A DNA stretch of 36,681 nucleotides from Arthrobacter sp. UNC362MFTsu5.1 (GCF_000685965.1 NZ_JMLE01000037.1:1-36681), one strand, 5' to 3'. Shown: positions 15,893-23,943, counted from the first letter of the stretch. Translations and numbers: made by a program. Notes: generated by a model not told the origin, from the sequence alone.

Positions 15893-16574
15893 ACCGGCGG
15901 GCGGGCGCCGTGGTCCGGTAGTGGCTGCGCAGTCGGTATGCCACCGTGAAGATCCACGCCATCAGCGCAATGAGCAGGACGCGCTGCACCAGGCCTTTCC
16001 ACTCGAACAGTCCGCTCCCGACCTGCTGGCTGATCTTGAGCACCACAATCCCGACGGTAAGGACGACGCCGGTAGCCAGCGTCCATCCCGACAGTGGGCG
16101 CCAGAACGGATCATGGCGAAAGCGCCGGTAGAAAACGAAGCAACTGATCGGCGCGAACGTGAAGACAATGGCGCCGAAGACTCCGTGCACGACCCCTTGG
16201 ATGCTGGATTGGCCGAACATCGCCGAGGGGTCGGTGGTGAACGGTCCCGACGCTATCAGGCTGACGCCGATGCCCTGTATCAGCGCGGGGCCGGTTCGGG
16301 ACGCGGCGCCCGTGCTGAAGTGCGCAGAGAGGCCGACGCCGAACGCCAGGATCAAGGCGCCGGTCAGTACGAAATTGAGGATCTGAACCCAGCCATAGGG
16401 GCCAAGCGACAGCTCGCTGACGAACATCCGAGTCGGGGAGTATCCAGGGTACAACCACCCGTAGACGGTGAAGACGGACACGAATAGGAATGCACCGATC
16501 ATTCCGGCTGCGGCGGACCGTCTGATGCGCCGTTCTGCGTCCGCCGTCGGACCCGGAGCCGTCCTGAAGATCAC
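15882..16574 (-). CDS. DUF998 family membrane protein
   Basis: This 230-residue integral membrane protein has about six hydrophobic segments, including GMIGAFLFVSVFTVYGWLY, ILNFVLTGALILAFGVGL, GVFGAIVFTFAPISCFVFY and ATGVVLTVGIVVL. The loop YSPTRMFVSELSLGPYGW and the later FTTDP with HGVFGA are typical of DUF998 proteins, whose function is not established. The C-terminus ends in a basic/proline tail that falls on a small tandem repeat. It is transcribed away from the arsenic island. Confidence 0.8.
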   Translation of the reverse strand: MIFRTAPGPTADAERRIRRSAAAGMIGAFLFVSVFTVYGWLYPGYSPTRMFVSELSLGPYGWVQILNFVLTGALILAFGVGLSAHFSTGAASRTGPALIQGIGVSLIASGPFTTDPSAMFGQSSIQGVVHGVFGAIVFTFAPISCFVFYRRFRHDPFWRPLSGWTLATGVVLTVGIVVLKISQQVGSGLFEWKGLVQRVLLIALMAWIFTVAYRLRSHYRTTAPARRSPP

Positions 16575-16623
16575 AAGGGAAGCCTAGTACGCCAGGAACC
16601 TGGCCGTACTTGGGAGCGGCCCT

Positions 16624-17370
16624 TTACGAGCCGGCTCGCGCGGATGCGTGCGGCAGGACGACGTCGTCCGCGGTGTTGGCCGCGGAGGGGTAGAAGACAA
16701 CGAGGAGGCCAAGGCCGATTGCCGCGCCGATAAGCTGCGCCACGATGAAGCCGGGAACGGATGCCGGTGCGATACCGGCGAACGTGTCACTGAAGATGCG
16801 CCCGACTGTCACGGCCGGGTTGGCAAACGACGTCGACGACGTGAACCAGTACGCGGCGCCGATGTAGGCGCCCACCGCCGGTGCGGCAAGTGCGCCCCTT
16901 TTAGTCGCCGCCAGGGCGAAGATCAGCAGGATCAGCCCGGCGGTCGCCACGACTTCACCCAGCAAGTGCCCCGGGGTAGCCCGCTCCTTGGCGGACAAAG
17001 ACGTGCCCACCTCAAACATTGCGTTCGCGAGCACACTGCCGCTGACCGCACCCACAGTCTGTGCCACGACATAGGTGCCGAGCTCCGGCAGGGTCAAACC
17101 GGTGCCGCCGCGCCGGCCCAGGACCCAGTCGGCAAGGGAGACGGCAGGATTGAAATGCGCACCGCTTACGGGCCCAAGCACCAGGATCAGCACGGTCAGG
17201 CCCAGCACAGTGGCGGTGCTGTTCTGGAGCAGCTGCAGGCCAACGTCGCCGGGGGAGAGTTGCTGTGCGGCGATCCCGGAGCCGACGACGATCGTCACGA
17301 GCAGGCCGGTGCCGAGTAGTTCGGCCACGGCGCGGCGCCAGAGCTGCGGCTGGTTGGAAGTCTTGGTCAT
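16624..17370 (-). CDS. MIP/aquaporin family channel of the arsenic island
   Basis: This 248-residue six-helix channel has two NPA boxes, N74-P75-A76 (HFNPAVS) and N184-P185-A186 (FANPAVTVGR). Aquaporins normally have arginine straight after the second NPA (NPAR), where it narrows the pore; here the position is V187. That should widen the selectivity filter and allow larger neutral solutes such as arsenite (inference). From memory, the rhizobial ars-operon channel AqpS is altered at the same position. The ATG at 17370 is chosen because an upstream in-frame start would overlap the shared promoter. It is divergent from the ArsR-ArsC fusion with 46 bases between them, so one operator could serve both. 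It may drain arsenite made by arsenate reductases. Confidence 0.88.
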   Translation of the reverse strand: MTKTSNQPQLWRRAVAELLGTGLLVTIVVGSGIAAQQLSPGDVGLQLLQNSTATVLGLTVLILVLGPVSGAHFNPAVSLADWVLGRRGGTGLTLPELGTYVVAQTVGAVSGSVLANAMFEVGTSLSAKERATPGHLLGEVVATAGLILLIFALAATKRGALAAPAVGAYIGAAYWFTSSTSFANPAVTVGRIFSDTFAGIAPASVPGFIVAQLIGAAIGLGLLVVFYPSAANTADDVVLPHASARAGS

Positions 17371-17402
17371 ACCCAACAGCTTGACCGAAAGATTTAACTC
17401 AG

Positions 17403-17418
17403 TCAAAATTGAATCAAT
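17403..17418 (+). promoter_or_regulatory. Candidate ArsR operator between channel and fusion gene
   Basis: The short AT-rich gap carries two overlapping dyads: TCAA-AA-TTGA (17403-17412) and ATTGA-A-TCAAT (17408-17418). The second runs into the start codon of the fusion gene. ArsR-type repressors bind such AT-rich inverted repeats. The position would let one bound dimer block both divergent genes. It is a motif reading, not shown by comparison. Confidence 0.5.
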
Positions 17419-18091
17419 GAGTATTGAGGGAAAAAGCCCGTTTCAGGCGAGGGTAACCAAGTATGCGGCCCTGGCCGATCCGGCGCGCCTGCGCATCGTC
17501 GATCTTCTGACCCTGGGGGACTTTGCTCCGATGGAACTGCAGGCCGAACTGGGGATTCCCTCGAATCTGCTGTCCCATCATCTGCGCACACTGGAAGTGG
17601 CCGGGCTGACCACCCGCCACCGGTCCGAAGCTGACCGGCGACGCAGCTACGTTCGGCTTGCGGCCGGCGCCCTGGAGGGCCTGGTGCCAGCGGCTGAACA
17701 TGGAGCACGCCGGGTTCTTTTCGTCTGCACACGCAACAGCGCCCGGTCACAGCTGGCCGCCGCGCTCTGGCAGCATGTCAGCGAAATCCCCTCGGCATCG
17801 GCAGGAACACACCCTGCGGACCGCATAGCCGAAGGCGCCATCGAGGTCGCCCGTCGTCATGGCTTGGATCTCGCAGACCACACCCCGCGCAGCCTGGACC
17901 TGGTGGCGGGGGAGGGAGATTTCGTCGTCACGGTCTGCGACACCGCCCATGAGGAACTGACCGGCCTTCACGGTGTCCACTGGTCAGTGAGGGATCCGCT
18001 TCGCCTGGGCACCGACGAGGCGTTCGAAAATGCCTTCGCGGACTTAGCCCGCCGCGTCAACGATCTGGCACCTCGCGTGCGTGCCGCCTGA
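17417..18091 (+). CDS. ArsR-type HTH fused to ArsC/low-molecular-weight phosphatase domain
   Basis: This 224-residue two-domain protein has a winged HTH of the ArsR family at residues 8-85 (KYAALADPARLRIVDLL, then NLLSHHLRTLEVAGL) and a low-molecular-weight phosphatase/ArsC domain at 95-220. The P-loop is intact as CX5R (C104-TRNSA-R110), with general acid D193 in RDPLR. The HTH part contains no cysteine, whereas classical ArsR sensors bind As(III) through cysteine clusters. The second P-loop cysteine of thioredoxin-type ArsC (NSCRS) is alanine here. The fused domain may therefore be the sensor, an enzyme, or both. The ATG at 17417 opens the ArsR domain directly. It precedes arsC by 56 bases. 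Confidence 0.9.
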   Translation: MSIEGKSPFQARVTKYAALADPARLRIVDLLTLGDFAPMELQAELGIPSNLLSHHLRTLEVAGLTTRHRSEADRRRSYVRLAAGALEGLVPAAEHGARRVLFVCTRNSARSQLAAALWQHVSEIPSASAGTHPADRIAEGAIEVARRHGLDLADHTPRSLDLVAGEGDFVVTVCDTAHEELTGLHGVHWSVRDPLRLGTDEAFENAFADLARRVNDLAPRVRAA

Positions 18092-18147
18092 TTACTACGA
18101 AAAATCATCAATCCATGGCTGAACGAAACTACTTCAGGAGAAACCCC

Positions 18148-18561
18148 GTGAGCACCGAAACCGCCAAGAAGCCCTCCGTCCTCTTTGTCTGCGTCCACAA
18201 CGCCGGGCGCTCCCAGATGGCCGCCGCATTCCTCACCACCCTGGCCAAGGGTGATATCGAGGTCCGCTCCGCCGGGTCCCAGCCCGCTGACAAGGTTAAC
18301 CCTGCCGCCGTCGAAGCAATGGCGGAACTCGGCATCGACATGTCTGCCGAAATCCCCAAGATCCTCACTACCGAGGCCGTGAAGGAATCCGATGTGGTGA
18401 TCACCATGGGCTGCGGCGACGAATGCCCGTACTTCCCCGGCAAGCGCTATGAAGACTGGGTCCTCGAAGATCCTGCGGGCCAGGGCGTGGACGCCGTCCG
18501 CCCTATCCGCGACGAGATTAAGACCCGCATCGAGGGCCTGATCGCCTCGCTCCTGACATAA
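18148..18561 (+). CDS. arsC: Arsenate reductase ArsC (low-molecular-weight phosphatase type)
   Basis: This 137-residue reductase converts arsenate to arsenite. Its P-loop C15-VHNAG-R21 is followed by SQMAAAF, the form found in actinobacterial (mycothiol-dependent) enzymes. MGCGDECPYFPG holds C89 and C93, and the DP motif of the general acid lies in LEDPAGQG. The GTG at 18148 has CAGGAG at 18135-18140; an in-frame ATG at 18115 has no comparable site. It lies in the same orientation as the ArsR-ArsC fusion and probably shares its promoter. The arsenite formed needs an exit route, and the MIP channel is the only candidate in the window. Confidence 0.92.
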   Translation: MSTETAKKPSVLFVCVHNAGRSQMAAAFLTTLAKGDIEVRSAGSQPADKVNPAAVEAMAELGIDMSAEIPKILTTEAVKESDVVITMGCGDECPYFPGKRYEDWVLEDPAGQGVDAVRPIRDEIKTRIEGLIASLLT

Positions 18562-18564
18562 CCG

Positions 18565-18585
18565 CCTGCTCCTCCTGTAAGCAGG
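18565..18585 (+). terminator. Weak hairpin after arsC
   Basis: CCTGCT (18565-18570) pairs with AGCAGG (18580-18585) across a 9-base loop, four bases after the arsC stop. There is no T-run. Its place between two plus-strand genes that look unrelated makes weak termination plausible. Confidence 0.35.
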
Positions 18586-18662
18586 GATCGCTTCCCCGGA
18601 TTCGGCTCACAAGGGGGCCTTTAGGCACAACGCCAGGGCACAATCCCGGCCTACGATGAAGC

Positions 18663-20180
18663 ATGCCCGCGACAGGGAAATTGGAAGTGGAACGAAAGTT
18701 CGACGTCGGAGCCTCCGTTGCGCTGCCGGCATTGACGACGATCGCCGGAGTGGACCGCGTAGGAACGCCATCGGATCAGAATCTCGACGCAGTGTATTTC
18801 GACACCGCGACGCTAGCGCTTGCGGCCCGCGGGATTACCTTGCGCCGTCGTACGGGCGGGAAGGATGCCGGATGGCATCTGAAGCTGCCGGTGGCCGCGG
18901 GCGAACGGCGCGAAATCAACGAGCCGCTGAACAAGGACCCGGACTGCGTACCGGCACGGTTGAAGGACCTGGTGCTGGCCCATACCCGAAACCAGGAACT
19001 GGTTGCGGTGGCGCACCTGACAACCCGCCGTACGGCTATTCCCCTGATTGCAGCCGACGGAACCGTCCTGGCCGAATTCAGCGATGACCGGGTGGAATCC
19101 CGGATCCTCCTGGAACCGGTTGACAAGGCCGCCTGGCGGGAATGGGAGATCGAACTGATCGACGGGCACCGGAAACTACTGGAGGCCGCAGATGTGGTGC
19201 TCGCCCGCGCCGGCCACCTGCCTGCGGAGCTGCCCTCGAAGCTGGCACGGGCGCTTGGTGCCCGATATCCGGCTGGCACCGGCCCGGCGCCCGAGCCTCC
19301 GCGCACTGGCGACGCGTCAGCGGTGTTGCTTTGGTACATGAATGCACAGGTCGAGGCCCTGAAGACGCACGACCCCGGGGTGCGGGAGGGGGCGCCGGAC
19401 GCCGTACACCAGCTCCGCGTGGCAGCACGCCGGATGCGGTCCGTGCTCGTAAGCTTCCGCAAGCTGACGGATAAGGGGACCACGCAGTTTCTGCGTGGAG
19501 AACTCAAATGGCTGGCCGGGGCGGTGGGCGCGGCACGGGATCTGGAGGTCATGCGGACCCATTTGAACGACCTGATCAGCGCCGAACGGCCGGATCTGAT
19601 CAGTGGCCCTGTGAAGCAACACATCGACGACCAGCTTGGGGCCGCCCATGAGGCTGCCCTCGCCGAAGGCCTCGCCGCCATGACGGGCGACCGGTACTTT
19701 CGGCTTCTTGATGCCCTGGATGACTTCCTCGCCTATCCGCCGCTGGGCGGACCTGCCGACAAGAAGGCCCCGGGGACGATAGCCCGGCTGGTCAATGCAG
19801 ATAGGAAGCGTCTACGGCGTGCTGTGAAAGGCCTCAAAGAAATACCGGATGACGCGTCACCCGACGCTGCGCTGCATGAGGTCCGGAAGAGCGCGAAACG
19901 CCTCCGCTACGCAGCCGAAGCAGCCCTGCCAATTTTCAGAAAACGGGCTTCCAGGCTCGCCCGTACCGCTGAAGAAATCCAGACAATTCTGGGTGACCAT
20001 CAGGACAGTGTCGTCATCCGGGAGAAGTTGCAGTCACTGGCCGCCGAGTCCGGGGAGGGCGGCAACGCAAACGCATTCACATATGGCCGTCTCCACGCGC
20101 TGGAACAACTACGCGGCGCCGAAGCCCGCAAACGGTTCTTCCGGGTATGGCGTAAATCCCCGCCCAAGCCGCTTCACTGA
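18663..20180 (+). CDS. CYTH and CHAD domain protein
   Basis: This is a 505-residue protein. The N-terminal CYTH (triphosphate tunnel metalloenzyme) domain spans about residues 5-195, with the signature E8-V-E10-R-K12 and strands rich in alternating charged residues (ITLRRRTGG, WHLKLPV). The C-terminal CHAD domain (about 215-500) is helical, with conserved His/Arg helices such as VHQLRVAARRMRSVL and LHEVRKSAKRLRYAAE. CYTH domains hydrolyse triphosphates or polyphosphate, and CHAD domains bind polyphosphate (family knowledge), so a role in phosphate storage is likely. The gene stands alone and overlaps the convergent small gene by seven bases at the 3' end. Confidence 0.93.
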   Translation: MPATGKLEVERKFDVGASVALPALTTIAGVDRVGTPSDQNLDAVYFDTATLALAARGITLRRRTGGKDAGWHLKLPVAAGERREINEPLNKDPDCVPARLKDLVLAHTRNQELVAVAHLTTRRTAIPLIAADGTVLAEFSDDRVESRILLEPVDKAAWREWEIELIDGHRKLLEAADVVLARAGHLPAELPSKLARALGARYPAGTGPAPEPPRTGDASAVLLWYMNAQVEALKTHDPGVREGAPDAVHQLRVAARRMRSVLVSFRKLTDKGTTQFLRGELKWLAGAVGAARDLEVMRTHLNDLISAERPDLISGPVKQHIDDQLGAAHEAALAEGLAAMTGDRYFRLLDALDDFLAYPPLGGPADKKAPGTIARLVNADRKRLRRAVKGLKEIPDDASPDAALHEVRKSAKRLRYAAEAALPIFRKRASRLARTAEEIQTILGDHQDSVVIREKLQSLAAESGEGGNANAFTYGRLHALEQLRGAEARKRFFRVWRKSPPKPLH

Positions 20181-20404
20181 AACGGACCCGGTTGAGACGG
20201 CTCGGGGGCGAATTCTCGATGAAGCCGCGCCCTGGCCTCATGCTCGATGAGGGTAGGGATGAAGCTCCTGATTCGCCCGCCCGCCAGCGACTCGTACTCT
20301 TCGTCGACGATACGCGCGATGTGCGTCCGCTCCGCTTCCGGAAAGCGCGCTGACAGACGGTCCACGACCGAACGGACTATGGCTTCTTTTTCCGCTTCGC
20401 TCAC
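20174..20404 (-). CDS. Small protein with three-helix bundle dimerisation-like domain (76 aa)
   Basis: This 76-residue protein is probably all-helical. The segments SEAEKEAIVRSVVDRLSARF, RTHIARIVDEEYESL and RSFIPTLIEHEARARLH fit the short actinobacterial proteins described as three-helix bundle dimerisation domains. I recall that family only by its pattern, and the function is unknown. The GTG at 20404 is chosen by where helical, conserved-looking sequence starts; the upstream in-frame sequence looks non-coding, and the ribosome site (GGCGGA) is weak. It is convergent with the CYTH-CHAD gene. Confidence 0.6.
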   Translation of the reverse strand: MSEAEKEAIVRSVVDRLSARFPEAERTHIARIVDEEYESLAGGRIRSFIPTLIEHEARARLHREFAPEPSQPGPFQ

Positions 20405-20534
20405 TCCGCCAGTGTCGCCCCGGGGCGGAACGGGCGTCAACCAATCCCGCGGAGATGACGGGGCACGCCGGTGAGTTCCGGTTGCCCGGTGGATCATTTG
20501 CGGCGCGGTGCCGGGGCGGCGCTCAAAAAGGCAG

Positions 20535-20801
20535 TCAGGCGTCTGCCCCGGCGGCGCCTTCCAGCGTGGACGGGGCAAAGATGGCTGCGGCGACGTCGTC
20601 GCGGAGGTAGTACTGACGTCGTTCCAGCGGCTCCAGGCTGCCGCGGACAATATAGTAGCCGCGGCCTTCGCCGGGTCCGCCGGCGGCACGGTCAATGGCA
20701 TCCAGCATGTCCGGTTCCAGCACTTGGCTCGGGCCACGCTCCTGGAGTTCCGCCAGTTCGTCAGGCCGGAGGGAGTTGATAAGCCCCTGAATATCTGTCA
20801 T
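20535..20801 (-). CDS. Hypothetical protein (88 aa)
   Basis: I do not recognise a family. The protein begins with a short acidic/leucine-rich helix (MTDIQGLINSLRPDELAEL), has a glycine-rich turn (AAGGPGEGRG), then a likely beta segment (YYIVRGSLEPLERRQYYLR), and ends with an alanine-rich tail. It is probably soluble. The start at 20801 has GGGA nine bases upstream; ATG 20810 abuts that site. Codon use matches its neighbours. It lies between two other small or accessory genes, and no operon partner is clear. Confidence 0.55.
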   Translation of the reverse strand: MTDIQGLINSLRPDELAELQERGPSQVLEPDMLDAIDRAAGGPGEGRGYYIVRGSLEPLERRQYYLRDDVAAAIFAPSTLEGAAGADA

Positions 20802-21107
20802 TGTCCGCATCCCAGCCGGCACCGCTGGACCATAGTGTGGTTCCCCCGCGGGCGTGTCCGGGGGTGCCTTGACCGGTTGCGTCCACCCCGATTGTAGGAC
20901 CCCGCGATCGGCCCTGCCAGACCTTGTTTTCGTGGAACAGACGAGCTATGCGTTCCGCGCGGCCGGCAATGTGGGCCTCTGTTATGCGGGGGTGAGCGGC
21001 CGCAAAGCGGGTCCCCGGACTTGCTCACCGAAAGATCGCCCTGCGTTCATTCGGCGTTCGTCCTCGTCCCGGATGCTGTCCGGACGATCCCTCATGGAAA
21101 GGTCACA
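20802..21107 (+). other. 306-base gene-free stretch
   Basis: I see no convincing gene here in either direction. It holds one GC hairpin, CCCCCG (20843-20848) with CGGGGG (20859-20864), and the ribosome site of the acetyltransferase gene (GGAAAGG, 21096-21102). Promoters for the divergent flanking genes must lie here, but no clear -35/-10 pair stands out. Confidence 0.5.
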
Positions 21108-21737
21108 ATGACGCTTCGCCTGCCCCGCGCCCTGCCGACTTTACGCACCGTCACAGGCCGCTTTGCGCTGTCACCGTTCGGCGCCGGCGACATCCAGGCG
21201 CTGGCCCATATCCTCGCTAATGACGATATCTGGGCCACGGGGTTCGGCGATGGGCACCGCCGTCCACTAACGCACGACGAGACGGTCCGCTTCATCAGCC
21301 GGCGCCATGAAGGGCTCCGGATCTTTGCGGTGCACTACACTGGCCTGCCCGGCGGTCCGCTCCTCATCGGCACCACCGGCGTTACGGAAACCCACGCCCC
21401 GACGGAGCGCGTAAAGATCGGCAGGACCATCATCAGCCCGGCGTTCTGGGGCATGAAAGCCAACCTTGAGGTCAAGCTGGCGCTGCTCGACTGGGTGTTT
21501 TCCCACGGCGCAGGGCGCGTCGAATGCGATGTGGATCCTCGAAACCACAGGTCCATTTCGTCCCTCCGACGGTTCGGGTTCACTGTCGAAGGCACCCGCA
21601 GGCGTTCCTCGCAGCGGATTGACGGATCTTGGCGGGACATCGTCGTGCTGTCGTTGCTTACGGAGGAGTGGTCCGCGACCAGGGCCAGGGCGGCCCGTGC
21701 CCTGGCAGAATTGCACGTTGCGCCGCTGACGCTCTGA
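21108..21737 (+). CDS. GNAT family N-acetyltransferase (RimJ/RimL type)
   Basis: This 209-residue GNAT-fold acetyltransferase transfers acetyl from acetyl-CoA to an amine. The RimJ/RimL-like layout is clear: the N-terminal substrate arm (RFALSPFGAGDIQAL), a central strand (PLLIGTTGVTE), KIGRTIISPAFWGMKAN as motif A, and DVDPRNHRSISSLRRFGFTVEGTRR as motif B (given here only as an alignment anchor at about residues 142-166). The ATG at 21108 has GGAAAGG at 21096-21102. Substrate unknown. The gene is convergent with the AraC regulator, 68 bases away. Confidence 0.88.
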   Translation: MTLRLPRALPTLRTVTGRFALSPFGAGDIQALAHILANDDIWATGFGDGHRRPLTHDETVRFISRRHEGLRIFAVHYTGLPGGPLLIGTTGVTETHAPTERVKIGRTIISPAFWGMKANLEVKLALLDWVFSHGAGRVECDVDPRNHRSISSLRRFGFTVEGTRRRSSQRIDGSWRDIVVLSLLTEEWSATRARAARALAELHVAPLTL

Positions 21738-21805
21738 TCATCCGGTGCGTCTGCGGACTGAACTGCCGCCAGATGCACAGCGCCCGTAGAAACACCGCGA
21801 AAAGC

Positions 21806-22789
21806 CTAGGTCTTAGCTTCGTTTGTCAGCGTGCCGCTCGCCTGCATTTTGGGCGCGTGGGGTGATCGCCGGTAGCCCGTCGGACTGGTGCCGTAGACCC
21901 TGGAGAAGGCGGCGCTGAAGGTGAAGGCGTTGCTATACCCCACCTCTTCTGCGATGACGGCGGTGGTGGCAGTGCTGGAGGCCAGCCTGTCGGCGGCAAG
22001 GGCCAGACGCCATTGAGTGAGGTACGCCATCGGCGGCTGCCCGACTGCGGTGTGGAAGCGGGCGGCCATGGTGGCGCGGGAAACGTGTGCCCGCCGGGCG
22101 AGCTCGGCAACGGTCCAAGGTGCCGACGGTAGCTCGTGGAGGAGAGCCAGCGCGCGGGCAACAACTGGGTCGCGGGTGCCCGCTGCCCAGCCTGGGGCTA
22201 TGCCGTCGGCGCGATCTGCAGCGACGCGCACCAGGTGCAGCAGTAAGAGGTCAAGGACCCGGTCCAAGGCGGCCGCCTGCCCTAACCCGAAGTGGGTGAG
22301 TTCGCGTTCGAGTACCTTGAGGAGTGCCGGATCGGTGTCGTGTTCATCGAAGACAGCAAAGACGGGCAGGCCTGAGGCGACCAGTTGCCCGACCGCTGCC
22401 GACGACTGGTACGTGCCGATCAACAGGACGGTTTGCCCGCTGGGGCTGTTACCCCAGGTTCGTAGCCCGTGCGACATCGTGAGCTCCAGATGCTCTCCTG
22501 CGGGCGTCCGGCAGGATTGTCCGGCGTCAATCACCACCGTCGGCGCCCGGCCGGGCTTGTCGGTGACGCTGTAAGGGGCCGGGCCGCGGACAGTGGCCGC
22601 CTGCCCGGGGCGAAGGGGGCAGGGTTCGCCTCCTTCGACGGCGATCCATGCCTGCCCGCTGATCGCGATGATCACGGTCAACGCGGCCCTGTCTTGAACG
22701 TCGATGCAAAAGGGCGGATCCATAACAACGCGGAGGGCGAACGCGGCCTGCGCCCGCGGCCCGGTGAGGAACTGTGACATGGGATCCAT
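21806..22789 (-). CDS. AraC family regulator with AraC-type cupin sensor domain
   Basis: This regulator is about 327 residues. The N-terminal cupin-like domain (about 10-190) has VIIAISGQAWIAV and LRPGQAATVRGPAPY. The C-terminal double HTH (about 225-320) has WTVAELARRAHVSRATMAARF and AVIAEEVGYSNAFTFSAAFSR, the second ending with GTSPTGYRRS. This cupin type is common in regulators of adjacent reductase genes. It is divergent from the NmrA-like/DUF1772 pair and probably controls that pair. The start is uncertain: GTG 22798, ATG 22789 and ATG 22780 are all in frame and no ribosome site decides. Confidence 0.9.
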   Translation of the reverse strand: MDPMSQFLTGPRAQAAFALRVVMDPPFCIDVQDRAALTVIIAISGQAWIAVEGGEPCPLRPGQAATVRGPAPYSVTDKPGRAPTVVIDAGQSCRTPAGEHLELTMSHGLRTWGNSPSGQTVLLIGTYQSSAAVGQLVASGLPVFAVFDEHDTDPALLKVLERELTHFGLGQAAALDRVLDLLLLHLVRVAADRADGIAPGWAAGTRDPVVARALALLHELPSAPWTVAELARRAHVSRATMAARFHTAVGQPPMAYLTQWRLALAADRLASSTATTAVIAEEVGYSNAFTFSAAFSRVYGTSPTGYRRSPHAPKMQASGTLTNEAKT

Positions 22790-22802
22790 ACCTGACACAA
22801 TA

Positions 22803-22844
22803 GACGATTGCTTATGCTTTATGGATCATGGAGCATTCATCGTC
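22803..22844 (+). promoter_or_regulatory. Dyad between divergent AraC and NmrA-like genes
   Basis: GACGAT (22803-22808) and ATCGTC (22839-22844) form a perfect 6-bp inverted pair around an AT-rich centre, in the 82-base divergent gap. It is a candidate site for the AraC regulator. The support is symmetry and position only. Confidence 0.35.
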
Positions 22845-22871
22845 CAGGCAGGGCCGGGCAGGCTGACTGGT

Positions 22872-23390
22872 ATGACTCAACAAAGCCTCGCTCCCATTCT
22901 TGTCACCGGCGGAACCGGCCGTACCGGCGGCCGGCAGGCCCGCCGTCTCCTTGACCGCCGTATACCGGGGATAGACGGTTCCCGCCGCGAGGGGGCTCCC
23001 TTTTATTGGCACGATTCCGGCACCTGGCCTCGGGCACTCGACGGCGCTAGTGCCGCATACCTCTGCTACAGCCCGGATCTTGCTCTTCCGGGGGCGTCCT
23101 TGGTGATCGCCCGTTTCGTTGAAAGCGCCGCCGAAGCGGGCGTCCAGCGGTTGGTGCTGCTGTCCGGACGCGGCGAAGACGGGGCAAGGGCGGCAGAGCG
23201 TTCCGTGCAGGGTCCCCGTCTGCTCACCCTCAACGATGTTGCCGCCGAATTGTCGGCAGCGACAGGGAGGCGGATCGAATTCTTGCCTTGCAGTGGAGGC
23301 GAATTTGGGACAGATCTGGCCAATGACGGTGTTCCCGGGACCGCCGGCACCGGCATGTGGGCCGCGCCCGCGAAAGCGGTTCTCCGGTGA
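22872..23390 (+). pseudogene. NmrA-like NAD(P)H-binding protein with internal in-frame losses
   Basis: The 172-residue reading frame is open. It starts as a normal NmrA/azoreductase-like Rossmann protein (ILVTGGTGRTGGRQA, residues 9-23; then the YLCYSPDLALPGA and VQRLVLLSGRGED blocks). Relatives are about 270-300 residues. After residue 113 the sequence jumps from the RAAERSVQ helix straight to GPRLLTLNDVAAEL, a block normally some 70-80 residues further on. A second jump is likely near residue 155 (NDGVP to TGMWAAPA). The reading frame survives both. It may be a decayed gene or a shortened functional protein. Its stop overlaps the DUF1772 start (GTGA). The family length and missing blocks are from memory, not alignment. 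Confidence 0.65.
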
Positions 23391-23848
23391 ACGGCTGGCT
23401 GTCCTTGGTCGCCGGGACCGGCTCCGCAGTTGCGGGCGGGTTCTACCTCGCCTTCTCCACCGTGGTGATGCCCGCCCTTCGAAGGCGCCCGGCGAAGGAA
23501 TCCATCGCGACGATGGTCTTCATCAACCACATGGCTGTGCGGCCACCGTTCATGATCGTGTTCTTCGGCACTGCGGCGGCCTGCGCGGCGGTCGCCGTTG
23601 TCGCCGCCGCGGACCCGCTGACGAGGTCACCCATCCAAGTCGCCGGTGCAGCGGCCTATCTGGCAGGGTGGGCGTCCACCATGGTGGTGAACGTGCCATT
23701 GAACAACCAGCTGGCCAATGCCGTAGGCGATCAGCCAGGCCAGCAGTGGACCACCTACGAGCAATCCTGGACTCCGGCCAACCACCTTCGCGCCGCCCTC
23801 TCCTTCGCTGGCGCGGCCGGGCTGCTTGCCTCCGTGCCACATCCCTGA
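23387..23848 (+). CDS. DUF1772 (anthrone oxygenase-like) membrane protein
   Basis: This 153-residue membrane protein has four hydrophobic segments (LVAGTGSAVAGGFYLAFS, PFMIVFFGTAAACAAVAVV, GAAAYLAGWASTMVVNVPLN and LRAALSFAGAAGLLAS). The block VVNVPLNNQLA and the later W-x-x-x-N-H-LRAALS are hallmarks of DUF1772. The family is annotated by relation to fungal anthrone oxygenases; bacterial members are uncharacterised. The GTG at 23387 overlaps the upstream stop by four bases, so it is translated with the NmrA-like gene. The pair is often found beside an AraC-type regulator (recalled pattern). Confidence 0.85.
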   Translation: MNGWLSLVAGTGSAVAGGFYLAFSTVVMPALRRRPAKESIATMVFINHMAVRPPFMIVFFGTAAACAAVAVVAAADPLTRSPIQVAGAAAYLAGWASTMVVNVPLNNQLANAVGDQPGQQWTTYEQSWTPANHLRAALSFAGAAGLLASVPHP

Positions 23849-23943
23849 ACGATCGGCGCCATGGCCAAGAACGCTCGCCCAGCGACCGACGGTCGCCCGT
23901 GGCGGGCGGTCGCTGGGTTCCGGGCGGCGGTAGTCTAGGGCGC

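Noticed and set aside
17371..17406. Longer start for the MIP channel at 17406
   Set aside because: It would place coding sequence over the divergent promoter and operator, and the added residues do not look like family sequence.
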